In this document: piece after piece, positions 33,084 to 45,348 of the stretch
Layout of the letters: every line of letters starts with the position of its first letter
Numbering within the stretch: the first letter of the stretch is position 1
Origin: Coleophoma eucalyptorum
Lineage: Eukaryota; Ascomycota; Leotiomycetes; Helotiales; Dermateaceae
Length of the DNA: 64,000 nucleotides
Assembly (NCBI GenBank): GCA_026120035.1
Contig: JALRME010000027.1
Span: forward strand, 310,001 to 374,000
Direction: 5' to 3'
Translations under genes and position numbers: made by a program
The notes under the pieces: model-generated
Seen by the model: the letters and a program-made list of their open reading frames with translations, nothing else
The model's database searches: none
What the model was told of the DNA's origin: nothing

Positions 33084-36000
33084 AGTTACTGCGGAAGAAT
33101 GTCACTGTGTGTCACTATGAGCAGCTCAGTGGTGCTTTTATTCACTGCCAAACGGCAATTTAGTGATCCGAGAGCTATCTGAGTGCAGCTGCAGGCCCGA
33201 AAGATCCGGAGAAGCATAACTTGTAGACCAAGATATCTTGGGTTCTAGATATCAAAAAGAAAGCACTTAAGTTTGCTAAAGAAAGGATAGATTTGGGTGC
33301 CAGAAGAGGAGGAACAAGAAAACACTAATGCAAGAAAGGAATCTTTCAGAATCGATGCTGTGATGGTAGCAAGCACTTGCTCTTTCTTCTGAATTATACC
33401 ATACCTTCGCACCTCATCGGGCGTGTCTCCCTACATGCAAAGTAATCCATGGTAGTGGGGTTAAGTCACTTTCACACGACACATTGCTGCTTAGCACTAC
33501 TTAAGAATGGGTAGCATTCTCTTATGCAGCAAGTAAGCATATGCTGCTCAAGGATTGGCTACTGGGCCCCTCGGATCACGGTATTTGGAGTGTTAGACGC
33601 ATTCAAGAACGGTCGATTCGGACTGAAATACAACCGGAAATGCCGGGGATGTAGACTCCACCCCAAGCATGGCATTTGATTTGAGCATCAAAAATGCCTA
33701 CATTTGTCAACCATAGGATAATGTTTGCTATCATTTGAGGCGAAAAGTACTGAATATAAATCGGATGCTGGAACTGGATACGCTGGTAAATGGCTTTACT
33801 CCGCAGAGCCTTTTACTCTCACCGCCGAAGGTATTATTGTAGGATTGGCTGCTTATGTCCGTGGACAGACATCATCGTGCCAGAGTGATGTCATCCTTTA
33901 AGTATACAATACTGTCTACACAAGCTTCGTATGCAAGGACGTCCAACCAAGCATTCGCCCAGATATTCCGGGGTATAGCAATGACACCAAAGTGGTTATC
34001 GTGTCTTGATGTTAGGAAATACTTTGAAAGCACAGGGTTAAGTCAAGAAGAACGACCTGCCCTTAGCAAGCGATGGTTTCTAGGTATGCGCTAGTTCCAT
34101 TCAACATCGCGCGTGACTTCGGAGATACCGCATCCCCGAAATATGCCTTTAATCCTCATGTGCATATACTTATCTCACGCGCCCCTGCTGCGTGGCCATC
34201 AACTTGCATCGTCAGCACTTGCACCGAGCACCAAACATCTACATTTATGGTAACCGTGAGGCTAGTTTAGAGCGCATGGCAATTCCTTGCCTCTCGGCCA
34301 GCACGGTCATCCAGCTGACCAAGTCTCCGAGGTTGCCATCTCAAACTCCCGCATTTACACCCAGGATCCTGCTCAACGGAACTCGTCTCTAGTCATGATT
34401 CGTTCCATTGCCACCATTCAACCCTTTGGCAGGACCACCAGACAAGCTGTCGGAATCCGATTTGCAACAAAACCCAAGCACTCCAATGCCAGCTGTCAAT
34501 GCATAGCCTATTTATCTGCTGATTGGGCGGCTGACGTGGTCAGACTCTCGCTGAATGCGTTGGAGCCTTGGAGGCCTCCTAAATGCAGGCGTGCAACAAA
34601 AAGTTTTGGTCACAGAGATAGCTGTCATGATTGGCTCCCTTTCACGACGGCGGCGTGAGGCTCTCCTTACAATTGCTTTCGCTTGGTGGCCGCCTAGAGC
34701 CTTCTTTCGTGGTTGGTATGTTCTCGAGTTTGCACGCACACGGCTGTATTTCAATACTTCGAGAGAAAAATTACGAACCGCTAATCTCGTCTTGTTCTCC
34801 ACCACGAATACCTCCTAATGCCACGGCTTTCATGCTCCGAATACGACTGTACCATGCCCCTGCTTCCTATACTAGTGCTGAATATTGACACTTGTGATTA
34901 AATGCAGCAAAATAGGTCTAACCACCAACCGACAGATGTAAATCTTCTCTCGATAGGTAAACTAAACAGCTAGACTACCACCGAAAGAACAATGGTAATT
35001 TACCAGTAAAGAAGGTCAGATGTGCAACAGACGAGCCTGTGCGCCTAGAGAGGACCAGAGGGCTAGACCTTTTCTAGTCCGGGAAAGCTTATTTGGGGCT
35101 TTTGTTGCACGTCTTCACGAGTTCATTTGGGAATTTTCGGTTTCACCAGTAAGGTACCGATCCACCACAGATCTCGTGACTCGCAACTTCTTCATAGGCC
35201 TTGTCTTGTCTTGTCTTGTCTTGTCTTGTGGTTTAAGAAAAACTGGTCGATCCTTTTGAATTTTCGTGTTATTGTTCTCTTGGTTATCATTCGATACAAC
35301 AGATCGTGCTGAAAATGTTGTGGTTATCCCTCCCTCATGTAGGATGGGATTGCTTGGACCAGGATTGGGGAGGCGAGGATGTGGATCTTGGCATGCTTGG
35401 AAGCTCTTGCAAGTCTCACTGCCGATAAAAAAGTGCTTGTTTAACGATAATGTATCGGACTACGCGGGATACTATGTGCAAAATGCAAAACCCGAGAGGG
35501 AAACTGGTTGATTTTTGAACGGCTTCCGGGCCTAGCGGAACGTCAACAGCAGAGGCAATGGCCAATACCATGTCTCGTATAGCTCTCCGGTCTATCCGAC
35601 TTAGACAAGGGCACACGCTGACCTTGTATTGAAGTGGTAGGATTTGGCATAACTTACCGGAAATTCTCAATTTAGTCCATGATTTTCCAGGGCCTGGCAG
35701 TGTTCTCTGCGATGACAGCTTCACTGGAAAAATAGAAAATATCGCTGCATACATTTGTTGCCATATTACAAGGACGATATGGCATAAGCATAGCTTGCAC
35801 AGCAAGTGCAGCAATTGTGTTGTTTTGGTTTATTTGGTTTATGTGCTTAGATTATGGCTGTGAGGATGGATTTGTGAAGAGAATGTGAGCGAATGAGGAT
35901 GCTGAAGCAGGCTAAGTGGCTTGATAGGAGGAGGTTGCTGATTACTGAAGGAAAATAAGCTGTGATGATTACTCTCTCTGTATCTGATCTGGTCCATGGC

Positions 36001-38892
36001 TGCTTACCAGAAATTTCACAGGTCCCCCAGCATTTGAGGTACTGGAAATACTGTGCATCGACGCAATATGTATTAGGAACTATATCGAAGCAGGTTGATG
36101 AATTGGGCGTATTCCAATCATTGTAACCTTATTCATTGGAAGTATGTGGAATTTAGGTTTGTGTTTATGTTCAAAGCCGCTGGTAGCGATTCAAACTGTT
36201 GTAAACATGCCAATTACTAATAGTAATATTTGGAACCATGCTCCTAGCCAGCTCTCTCTTATACAGAAACCATCACATAGAAGTCCAGAACGCCTTTCAT
36301 GCATAGCCAGGAATACTTCAAAGGCCAGGGAAAGGCCCTGGTGAGACCTATCCTGGACTCATGATATAAGATACCTAAGATCCACATCCAAACACCCAAT
36401 GCTCACCATCCAAGATTGATAGGGTACCTCGTGACCTGATTTTGCCCCATAATCAAGCAAGACATTTACTACCAAGCAAGTAGCGGTCAGCAATAAGCAT
36501 CATTCCCTGCTCTTTGCTCTTACATGTAAGAATCTGGTTCATCTCATATTTTGTTGCACGTCGCAGTACCTTGCATTAATACTAGTCTCAGATTTCATTT
36601 TGCTCACTTGCGTACTTGGAGTGATAGATAGGCGGAGGTGCAGTGGTGTGGAATGTTCAAGCGAGGATGAGTGAATATCTGGGGAAGCGAGATGACACTT
36701 AAGTAAGGCGAGGTAAGGCAAGGAAGGGGGCGCGCTGTTGTTTTGGTCGGTCGAATGCTTGCGATTCGTGGGAGATGTTGTTGCTGTCGAAATGAAAATT
36801 TGTTGGTCCATATATGTAAGCAGTCGGAATAAGTGAGGTATGCTGACTCGTCTGCACAATTTTAATTTCTGCACGAAGATGTTGGGTCATACCAGTGCGA
36901 TAATACCACGAACCACATTTGCAGAATCTCTTTTCCACTACCTTACCAAGTGATTGGCAATATGAAAATCTCTGGCATGTCTTATCACTCTTTTTGGCAT
37001 CCTACGACGGCCTAGATGTTAACTGTAACATCATCTTCTTTAATAGTCTACTATCTTTTTTGATGCATCCTGACCCGTCTCTCTAGTACCAGATAATGGC
37101 ATTATTTTACTTTAGAGCAGGCACTTTACAACTCTTTCAATTCAGCCTAGTAACTATACCTCTTTATCACAATATTCTAGAAGGAAGGAATTTAAAAAAG
37201 CTGCCAGCATCGTGCTGCATGTTTTTCGATCATATGTGCCGGTAGCAGTTGAAAAAATGCACATTTTAGTAGCATCGCCGATTACGCCGGTACAGTTGGC
37301 CCACAAGCCTGTGGGAAACAAAATATTTTATCTTGAGAACCAGGATATAAACGCTGAGTTGATGGTAGGAGGGTTACTAGAGATGTCGCGAGCATTATGA
37401 CGACCTTTGGACTGATTATCTATCGAAAATTATGAAGAGAGCCTAGTTTCCATATGCGAAATATCTCTGGATATGAATGACGTTATATTACTACAGTGAG
37501 AGAGAACATAGGGGTTCTAAGACGTCAACACGTGGTAGGTCTCACAAGTAAACTTCGTATTGCTGTGGTCGTTCGTATTGATGCCTCTCAGTAAGTTCTC
37601 GTTTAGACCCATTGATATTTGCCTCGGAAATTTTCTGGTCGCTGTGAGACGACTCGTGGTTACTAGCAAGGAACAAGATGCGACTGAAATTTATCAACTG
37701 TTTCTCCAGGAATAGTCTATAATATTTGACATGACCTATGATTTTCAGGCGAGCTAGAAGCATTCAAAAAGCCTTGCCTCCAGGAAAATAGACCACAAAT
37801 TTTTGATTTCTACTTCAGAATAGAGCTCTTAAACTGTTTTTAATGCGGATACAGTGAGCATCGCTATAAGGCATGAGCAATTGGAAGAGAGTCTTCAGCG
37901 GTGATTGAGCAAAATAAGCGACGAGTGTGCAACGACTGGAATTTCAATCTCCTGCTCGAAGAATAAAAGGTTTGGAAGTTATATCTAAGGTGGCACCACT
38001 TTTGGAAAACTCATCACTACTTTTGAGCAACACGTACCTAGATAACAGGATGTGGATCAGCCAAGTCGACGCTGATGCCTTTGAACCGAAGTGAAAGAGG
38101 CTTTCAATCTCCATGATGCGATAGCAATCAATGTGAAGAGTTCCAAATGAAAGATTCTTATTGTTGTCTATTTCCAAGATAATGGATAGGGTAGCTCTCG
38201 TCTCTACTACTAGGAAAGGGATATCTCATCACTTAAGGTCCTTACGTGTGTAAGGGAAACAAGTTATGCATATTGGACCAGATAATCTAAAGTTCAACTA
38301 TCTTGTCATAATGAAGCCCCTAGAACGAATCTATCACATTGGATCTCTATGCCGTACATGATGCTTGCAAGAGAGCTCTCCCGGACACACGGACAATGAT
38401 TAACGGAACCATACAAGCATAAACATCTAAGACAGTCATCACGTGATTTAATCTAATCTCTTTGTTTACTTCACGAATAAGATGCGATGATCCTACCTGC
38501 GCTCGTCTATACCTTAGCGCGCCCCAAGAAATCTTCCCGTATTCTATTTCTAACTCATTTCTTTTTCTTCCGTGGGGAACCCTCGTGTTAAAATGACGAT
38601 CAGGATCCTGCCAATGCAAATACGAGAGAGAATGGTCTATTATTCATCCTTCTAAAAAGCGCCAAGCAGGCATTAGTGTGCTTTCTGCTTGAGAAAAAGG
38701 GTAAGGTGAGGTAGATAAATGGGAAGGCGTCTTCCCCTGAACCACTCTTTCTCTCTTGGATTGTTTACTCGTACCATCACTCTTGTTGTCTTCGTAAAAC
38801 CTCAAACACACTCGTTATTCTCTGTTTATCAGTCTCTACAGACGCCAAATTTCATATTCACTTTCTATAATCAATCTTTAAACACCTCGAAA
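33084..38892. other. Gene-poor region (5.8 kb)
   Basis: No gene can be supported over this stretch. Short frames with partial protein character occur, such as 34395-34658 (+), whose first 27 residues resemble a mitochondrial leader, and 37542-37763 (-). None has a domain, a paired exon or a consistent splice plan. A pentanucleotide microsatellite lies at 35201-35229. The last 200 nt are the promoter and leader of the secreted protein at 38893. Confidence 0.45.
35201..35229. repeat. Microsatellite, period 5 (TTGTC)n
   Basis: Almost six perfect tandem copies of TTGTC in gene-free sequence. Probably length-polymorphic. Confidence 0.85.
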
Positions 38893-39405
38893 ATGAGATT
38901 CTCAAGCTTTACCCTCGCCATCATCGCCTCTGCCGCGATGGGCAGCAACGCGTTCAGTCTCGCGCGACGAGAGACACCCGCTCAGTGCCAGGCTGAGTTG
39001 GATACCTGCAAGGGCACTGGCACCACCGATGCTCAGTGCGAGCTCAACTACACGGCATGCATCGGCACTCGTACATCAGCGTTGGCATCCTCCACCGATT
39101 CCTCTTCTGCCTCAGCTTCTGCTCAATCTGTCTTGACTTCTACCACTGCTACAACTACCGACTCAGCTTCCTTGACTACTTCTACGGGAACTTCCACCGG
39201 TACTGAGACAGCAAGAACCGGTGTCGTGACGGGTGCTTCCTCCACTATCACTGGTACTTCTGCTTCTACCGCTACTTCTGGGTCGCAAACTCGTTCTAGT
39301 ACGAGCAGCTCCGCCAGCTCTACTGCTACTTCTTCAAGTGGCGCTTCGAATGTGAACGCGCCAGCCCTTGGGCTTTTGGCCTTGGGTGCTTATGTTCTCT
39401 TGTGA
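38893..39405 (+). CDS. Secreted Ser/Thr-rich protein, predicted GPI-anchored
   Basis: Single exon, 170 residues from the ATG at 38893. A signal peptide is clear (MRFSSFTLAIIASAAMGSNAFS). The mature N-terminus has four cysteines in a short segment (QCQAELDTCKG ... QCELNYTAC), including one N-glycosylation site. About 90 Ser/Thr-rich residues follow, expected to be O-mannosylated. The C-terminus ends in a small-residue stretch (SSSGASN) and a hydrophobic tail (ALGLLALGAYVLL), the pattern of a GPI attachment signal. It probably sits on the cell surface or in the wall. An in-frame upstream ATG at 38719 would bury the signal peptide behind 58 residues, so that part is taken as leader. No enzyme domain is present. 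Confidence 0.85.
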   Translation: MRFSSFTLAIIASAAMGSNAFSLARRETPAQCQAELDTCKGTGTTDAQCELNYTACIGTRTSALASSTDSSSASASAQSVLTSTTATTTDSASLTTSTGTSTGTETARTGVVTGASSTITGTSASTATSGSQTRSSTSSSASSTATSSSGASNVNAPALGLLALGAYVLL

Positions 39406-40548
39406 GGATGGGGCCCTGGGATCTGAAAAGTTCTTGATCAGGAGATGTATTTGAGGGGGTGAGGCACCTTCCTTTTGTGGCGTTTTAGGAGAAGATTGGT
39501 GGGAGGGGGCTTTTAATGGAAGGAAGGCGGAGGTAAAATCCCAATTGTTAATATAATACCAAGTTTATGATGCGGAGGTACTCGTGTATATTTGTACAAG
39601 ACGAGGTGGATTGTAATATATCTCTTGAAGGACTTCGAACAGCAGGTATCGGATGTTCTGCAAAGTTCTTGATGTTTCCAGTGAAGTGTGAATGACTATG
39701 GACTTTCATACCTATTAGCTGCTCCTTCTCCTATGAATCATCTCCACCCTAGTATATAAAGGCCGAACTTCTCCGCGCTCACATGAGGGCTTTCTATTGT
39801 TTTAATCTCTTGCGCATAAGATTATTGGATTTTGTCGTTGCTTGTAGCTTGCTCGCTAGTTTGACTTTCAGATTATTAATTAGTGACAAATTTGCAATGT
39901 TTGGTTAGGAGAGTCACAAAGATGATCTTTATAAACCTCGGAATAATAGTCCGTAGCATTCGCACTGTGTAATAGTGTTGCTCTTCGCCATTGTGCCTCT
40001 CCTTGTACTCTTGATGCAATCTACACATGCAGCGTAATGCAAGGCGGACCTTCCGTTGTTGGCAATACGTGCTATATTGAAGCTTGAGCAAAGGTGTAAC
40101 TGCCTAACCCATTTATATAATTTTGTTGAGGCCATGAAGCAAATTCGCTGCCTGTTATATCCTATAGTTCAGAAGCTTCTAAGCCAGGCGATAGAAAAAG
40201 TCCATGGTTGTGTGTGTACTCAGTCAGACTATATGGGCTGGCGTTTCTTAGTATGGAAGACCACGAGGACCGTCAGAGAGGGCCAGCCACAGCATGACTT
40301 GGGATCGGGATCTTTACTAAAGTCAAAATTTTTATTTGGTAATAAAGGAAAGATGCAGAATATATGATACGGAGGTTTAATATGGTTGAAGATATTGTAG
40401 ATTCTATAAACTTCCTATCCATTGTCAGATCCAAATTTCCTATAATTTCTTTCATTTGGGTATTCTCTCCACGCAAGTACAATATTATAAAATTAACTCC
40501 AAAACGCGATTTAGTGCACAACTTGGAACATTTATAGTTCAGTTTCCA
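39406..40548. other. Intergenic region with an ankyrin-like remnant
   Basis: About 1.1 kb. On the minus strand at 39929-40135 one frame contains NNGRSALHYAACVDCIKS, close to the core of an ankyrin repeat. It lacks neighbouring repeats in frame and looks like a relic. Otherwise nothing is supported. Confidence 0.4.
39929..40135 (-). pseudogene. Possible ankyrin-repeat gene remnant
   Basis: The frame reads NIARIANNGRSALHYAACVDC, matching the ankyrin consensus (asparagine-x-x-G-x-SALHYAA) over one repeat only. Flanking frames shift or stop, and a different frame takes over the protein-like character downstream. I infer a decayed gene fragment; chance resemblance is possible. Confidence 0.3.
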
Positions 40549-42252
40549 CTATGTGGATGGCAGTTCGTAAGCCACATAGTTGCCAGATATCTGGGGTGTC
40601 GCATTGTCCTTTTTGATATCCCCAAGTTCAGTGCCTAGTCCGCTACAATGACTCGTTGACATTTCTGATAAGCTGGCCGGCTTTCCTATGCTATTGATAT
40701 GTTGAAAAGCATCATTTTTTGTTTTTCGGTGGCTGATAAAGAACCAAATAGCCCCACCAATGATAGCAAGAGTACCAACACTAACACCGGCTCCAATGCC
40801 GGCCTTAGCACCTGTTGACAAACCAGTTGATAGTGAGGTATTTACCGAAGAACTATTAAGTGGCGTCGATGACTGAAGGGGTTTCCAATATCCGTTCCAA
40901 CTGAAGGCCCAGTCATTTGTAGATGCTGAGATGGTGGTGTCACCATCAGCGATACTCTGTACATTAGGTGAAAAGGCGATATTGGGACCGGGAGCTTGCG
41001 CCATCCAGAATTGTCCCGTTCCTGATCCAGCACCCCAATTGTTTCCAATAAATGCAGCTTGGAGGAATGCTCGACCTAGTGCATAATTTCCGTGGGATTG
41101 TGCATTGCATGGAAAATAAGGTGTAGGAGTTTGAATCATTGGGGCCTCGAGCGTAAGGTTGAGTAGTAAGAATGGGACGCTGATGGTAAGATTTTTAGTA
41201 TTACCTCCGTTGATGAAAACAAAGCTTAGTGCTGAAGCAGAAGAAACAACTCTTTCATATTGAGTATCTGTCGTATCCCAGAGATAGATACCATATTTGG
41301 AAGAATATTTAACAGGCAATTGTGCTGCTATGGCGTCGCAGGTACTTTGTGGCAGATTGAGGTAAGGTGCAGCCGGGTTTATTGCAACAGACAAAGTCGA
41401 TCCGATCGAAGAATTTCCCGCTGTAAGTAAACCATCAAGCTTTGTATAATTCCATGGCGATGCTCCATCAACCACGTCAATGGTGATATCGACCAGTGTC
41501 ATGGGGCCAACATCACCGGCGATGCTATATATGTCTCCTATCACTCTATTTTGATCATAGCCGCCAAACCAAAGAGACCCTGGGATATTGAGGCTTGCGG
41601 AGCCAATATGTAGCGAAAATGAGTTGGATGGTATACTACCAGCTTCGAAAAGGTGTCCTGGAATAAGGCTGCCGTTGATGCTGGTCTGACCATCCTCCTA
41701 TGTGAATGTTTGGTTTATTGCCCCACGTGCCCCAACAGCTAAGGAACCGACAGAAATTTCGTAGGCAGTACCATCAGGATTGATGGCATAGACATCATTC
41801 TGTAATGATATTGTGACATTTAGAACCCACAGATTATTCTGTAGATCGAATATATCAAGAGCCGAAGTCCCGGAGCTACCTTGAATATCCAAGCCTCCCA
41901 AGGTCCAATCAAGCCGAGGGAGAACAGATATAACATTGTTGAGAATTGTTTCCGATAATGAGACATTGAACAGAGTTTCTGGCGGCCCAAAACAAGCACT
42001 GGGCAAACTCTTGTTATTGCATACCGATGTTGAGATCACTGTGGTCAATAGGTTCGACTGAAACTCTCCACCTGGATATAGAGGAAGAAGCTGTGCGGGG
42101 GTGCCAACTCCAACTTCAACAGCCCGCCACGGACCATCAGGACCAAAGGTGCTACTCGACCAGGTCATTTCAAATGGCGCTCCTGTTGAAAGAGCAGTAG
42201 GCAGCAGCAAGGCCAGGCAGCCGATGACAAAGAGAAGTGAATTTTGAGCCAT
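40549..42252 (-). pseudogene. Peptidase A1-like (aspartic protease-like) membrane protein gene with an internal stop
   Basis: One continuous frame of 568 codons from the ATG at 42252, interrupted by a single TAG at codon 185 (41698-41700). It starts with a signal peptide (MAQNSLLFVIGCLALLLPTALS). The lumenal part matches the fungal family of A1-like proteins with a transmembrane anchor: VEVGVGTPAQ near the front, ISVGSLAVGARG, PSNSFSLHIGSASL, SLWFGGYDQNRV and INPAAPYLNLPQ. A membrane helix (GVSVGTLAIIGGAIWFF) and a cytoplasmic tail follow. The catalytic Asp-Thr-Gly motifs are not visible, so even an intact protein may not be a protease. The stop lies between well-conserved stretches, with no good donor to splice it out. 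An in-frame intron, readthrough, sequencing error or genuine loss remain possible. Confidence 0.65.
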
Positions 42253-44264
42253 ATTTAGCAGAAGTCGACTTATGCTAAGCAAGATGATTAACAGCTCTCG
42301 ACAAAAATTCAACAGAAAGAAGCAAGTAGTGCAAATACAGTTGGTTTGAAAGGCATTAAGGATACGTGCAGCAGAGGATATCTACTGTAGATATGGTACT
42401 TAATCGTCTGGGCTCTAGCATATGGGCGCTTCTGCACGTCGCCGCAATTGTTAATAACCTAACATCAGCGAAAAGACGGATAGGACTCGGCGCTTTAATC
42501 TTGCATATATTTTTTACCTTGCCTGGTTCAAGTTTGAGGCCCAAATGGGGAGGGCAGAGGGTGGGAGTTTAGCCGCCCAGGTAGACGGAGTGAACCACTT
42601 TCTTTGGGTTCGAATGTTCTTGGGTATATCGCCAAACTGGTATTTCAAGATAGTTAATAGTCTAGTTATATATGGTATGATGCCTAGATCACTTGCTATT
42701 TTCACCTTATATTGTAACTGATCATAGCCATAACAAATAGAATTCAGGGTGATAGAGCCTGCCCCCAAAATAGTTATAGCAAATTTTGAATCCCAATTTT
42801 GAGGCTGCCACCACTTCATACATGCAACAGTCAAGGAATGGGTGCAGCTACATACCATAACCACGTTACAACCCCAATTAGATTTGTAAAAATCCAAAAA
42901 AGCCAGCGTTGGGGCTGGATTCCCTGCATGTTGATCCGACTATATCAGCCCTCGAAACGCAAGGTCAATTACAGTACACTATTTAGAAGACTCCAAACCC
43001 AAGCCCTAAACCTATCTAAGTATCAAACTGTGAAAACATAAGCACAGTCCCAAAATAAGCAGAAGATTTCTTCGTCAAAGGGTAAACTAAAGTTTTTGCT
43101 ATGACCGAGGATATACAAAGAGATTAGTCCTATTTTGACACTTACCGTTCCGGAATTTAATGGCTATTGTACGAAGCTGAACTGACAGTTAGCCTAGCGA
43201 TAAGGGAGGATCAAATTGTATTCATAATAACGCGTGTCTCAAAACCTGCTATATTTTGAAGGCGTCTAAAGCTGCAAACACAAACCCTGTGAGTCCGTCG
43301 CATGTGGAAGCATGGTAGACAGCCTTACCCTAGCAATATCTTTCTGCAAGGCATGCTTTGGAAAATGGCTGAGCGGACAAGAACAGTTCGGCCATGATTT
43401 GAATAGCTCACTAAGCTGAATGCTGATATCCAACAAAATAACCTTGAACCTATGGACAAGGAAATATGACAGTGACATAATGGAATCAAGTCTAAGGATC
43501 CCTCAGCGGCCATAGTGTAAAATTAAGACCTAAAATTCAATTTAGATCTGAAAAGAAAGATAGAAAATATATATCAAATTGAACCAGCAAGTAGATCATG
43601 AGGCTCTACTACCTGATGTGTTTGCCACTTTATACTATAAAATAATTTATCTATAACAAGTGACCCTTGTTTACTGGATGAGGCTGACCACTCTTCTTTC
43701 TTATAATTTTACTCCTAACCTTTCCGGAAGCCAAGGGTTAGAAATGCCTCTCCCAAGGCTGAGGCAGGGAAAGTATGAAGTCGGAGCAAGATATGGGCAA
43801 ATCGAAATCTACCCCTGTTCGGCTGATTCGTTCTAATACTATAACAATAAGCGCCTGGGAATTATCCCCAGTCGTGTAACCAGACTGGTAGGGGATTTTT
43901 TAATACGATTACCTATTTCGTACATTAATTAAGCGCCACCTACCAGTAACCCATGCTCGCCACATGCAGCATAACAGCCAAGCCTCAAGGATTTCTAACA
44001 GTTACGGGACATGGTAAACTGCTCTGTGTCTTAGCCGCCTTTCTTGTTCTCAAATGCTGTTTATATTTCTTCGCCTTCAGCATTGATATCGATTGACATC
44101 ACATCAAATAGTGTCTATGGAATTCAGTTTCGAACACAATGCTTCAACCACTATCGATATGGTTGATATTTTGGGACACCGCTCAGTATAGCACCCTTCG
44201 TACTTACAATACGGACTCCTCGGTCAATGACCAAACTATAAAGCTGCAACCAAATCTTCGCCAG
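42253..44264. other. Gene-poor region upstream of the glycosyltransferase
   Basis: About 2 kb, A+T-rich, without a supported gene. The last 150 nt include a possible non-canonical upstream exon of the glycosyltransferase (ATG at 44117), described under that gene. Confidence 0.45.
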
Positions 44265-45348
44265 ATGCTAAAATCAAAACGAGTGCGATCTTGGGGCATC
44301 GCAACGATAGCTACGTTGCTTATCTTTATTCTATTTGTTCTGCCTACCCAAAATCCAACTCATATACGAAAACTATCGTGGCCATGGTCGTCAACAGCCT
44401 TAGATGGGGTAGAGACGTACATAGGCGGCAATATCGACTGGTCGCGATTTGCGTACACACAATACGTTACCAACACAGCATATCTTTGTAATTCGGTGAT
44501 GCTCTTTGAGATCCTACATCGACTTCAAAGTAAGGCTGATCGCTTGATTATGTATCCAAGTGAATTCAATCCAGAAGCAAAGCCTGATTCGGTGGAAGCT
44601 CGACTGCTTCTAAAGGCTCGCAATGAATACAATGTGAAGCTGCTTCCTATAGAAGTTACGCGGAGACAAGTAGGCGATGGTATGAATTACCCAAACCCCA
44701 CATTGAGTTTATATCATGTTGACAGGACTAATAGCTAGTTCAGAGACATGGGCTGAGAGCTATACCAAGTTGCTAGCATTCAACCAAACACAGTATGATC
44801 GTGTATTAAGCCTGGATTCTGATTCAACAGTTCTTCAAAATATGGACGAGCTATTCTTGCTCCCACCATGTCCCGTAGCTATTCCCCGTGCGTACTGGCT
44901 AAGCAACGAAGATACATTAAGCTCCCAACTTATGCTCATCCAACCCTCAGCAATGGAATTTGAGCGCATCACGAACGCAACAAATAACGCAGGGGAAACG
45001 GAATATGATATGGAGATTGTCAATAGTCTCTATAAAGACAGCGCGATAATCATCCCACACCGACGCTATGATCTTCTCACAGGAGAATTCCGATCTAAAG
45101 ATCATGCCAAATATATTGGCAACGATGTCGAGCCTTGGGACCCTACTAAAATATTTGAGGAGGCGAAATTCTTGCACTTTTCAGATTGGCCTGTCCCGAA
45201 ACCATGGCTACCTGCTAGCAGTTCTGTCATATCTGAAAGGCAGCCAACCTGTGATATAGACCCTGCTACAGGTGAAGATACAGATTGTCGCGCTCGAGAT
45301 CTTTGGCACCATTTTTATAGTGACTTTGCCAAAAGAAGAAAAGTATAG
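44265..45348 (+). CDS. GT8-type glycosyltransferase, type II membrane protein (Gnt1-like)
   Basis: Exons 44265-44679 and 44735-45348 flank a 55-nt intron; product 342 residues. A short basic N-terminus and one membrane helix (IATIATLLIFILFVL, about 11-25) give a type II Golgi topology. The catalytic domain starts at YTQYVTNTAYLCNSV and carries the metal-binding DxD motif in RVLSLDSDS (Asp166, Asp168). FLHFSDWPVPKPW near the C-terminus is another family block. The nearest relatives known to me are fungal GT8/Gnt1-like N-acetylglucosaminyl- or glucosyltransferases using UDP-sugars. The start is uncertain: an in-frame ATG at 44139 would add 42 residues, and an alternative first exon from 44117 could splice (donor at about 44189) straight onto this ATG in phase. 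Confidence 0.83.

Noticed and set aside
38719..38892. N-terminal extension of the secreted Ser/Thr-rich protein from an upstream ATG
   Set aside because: It would place 58 residues before a clear signal peptide; the ATG at 38893 gives a proper secretory protein.
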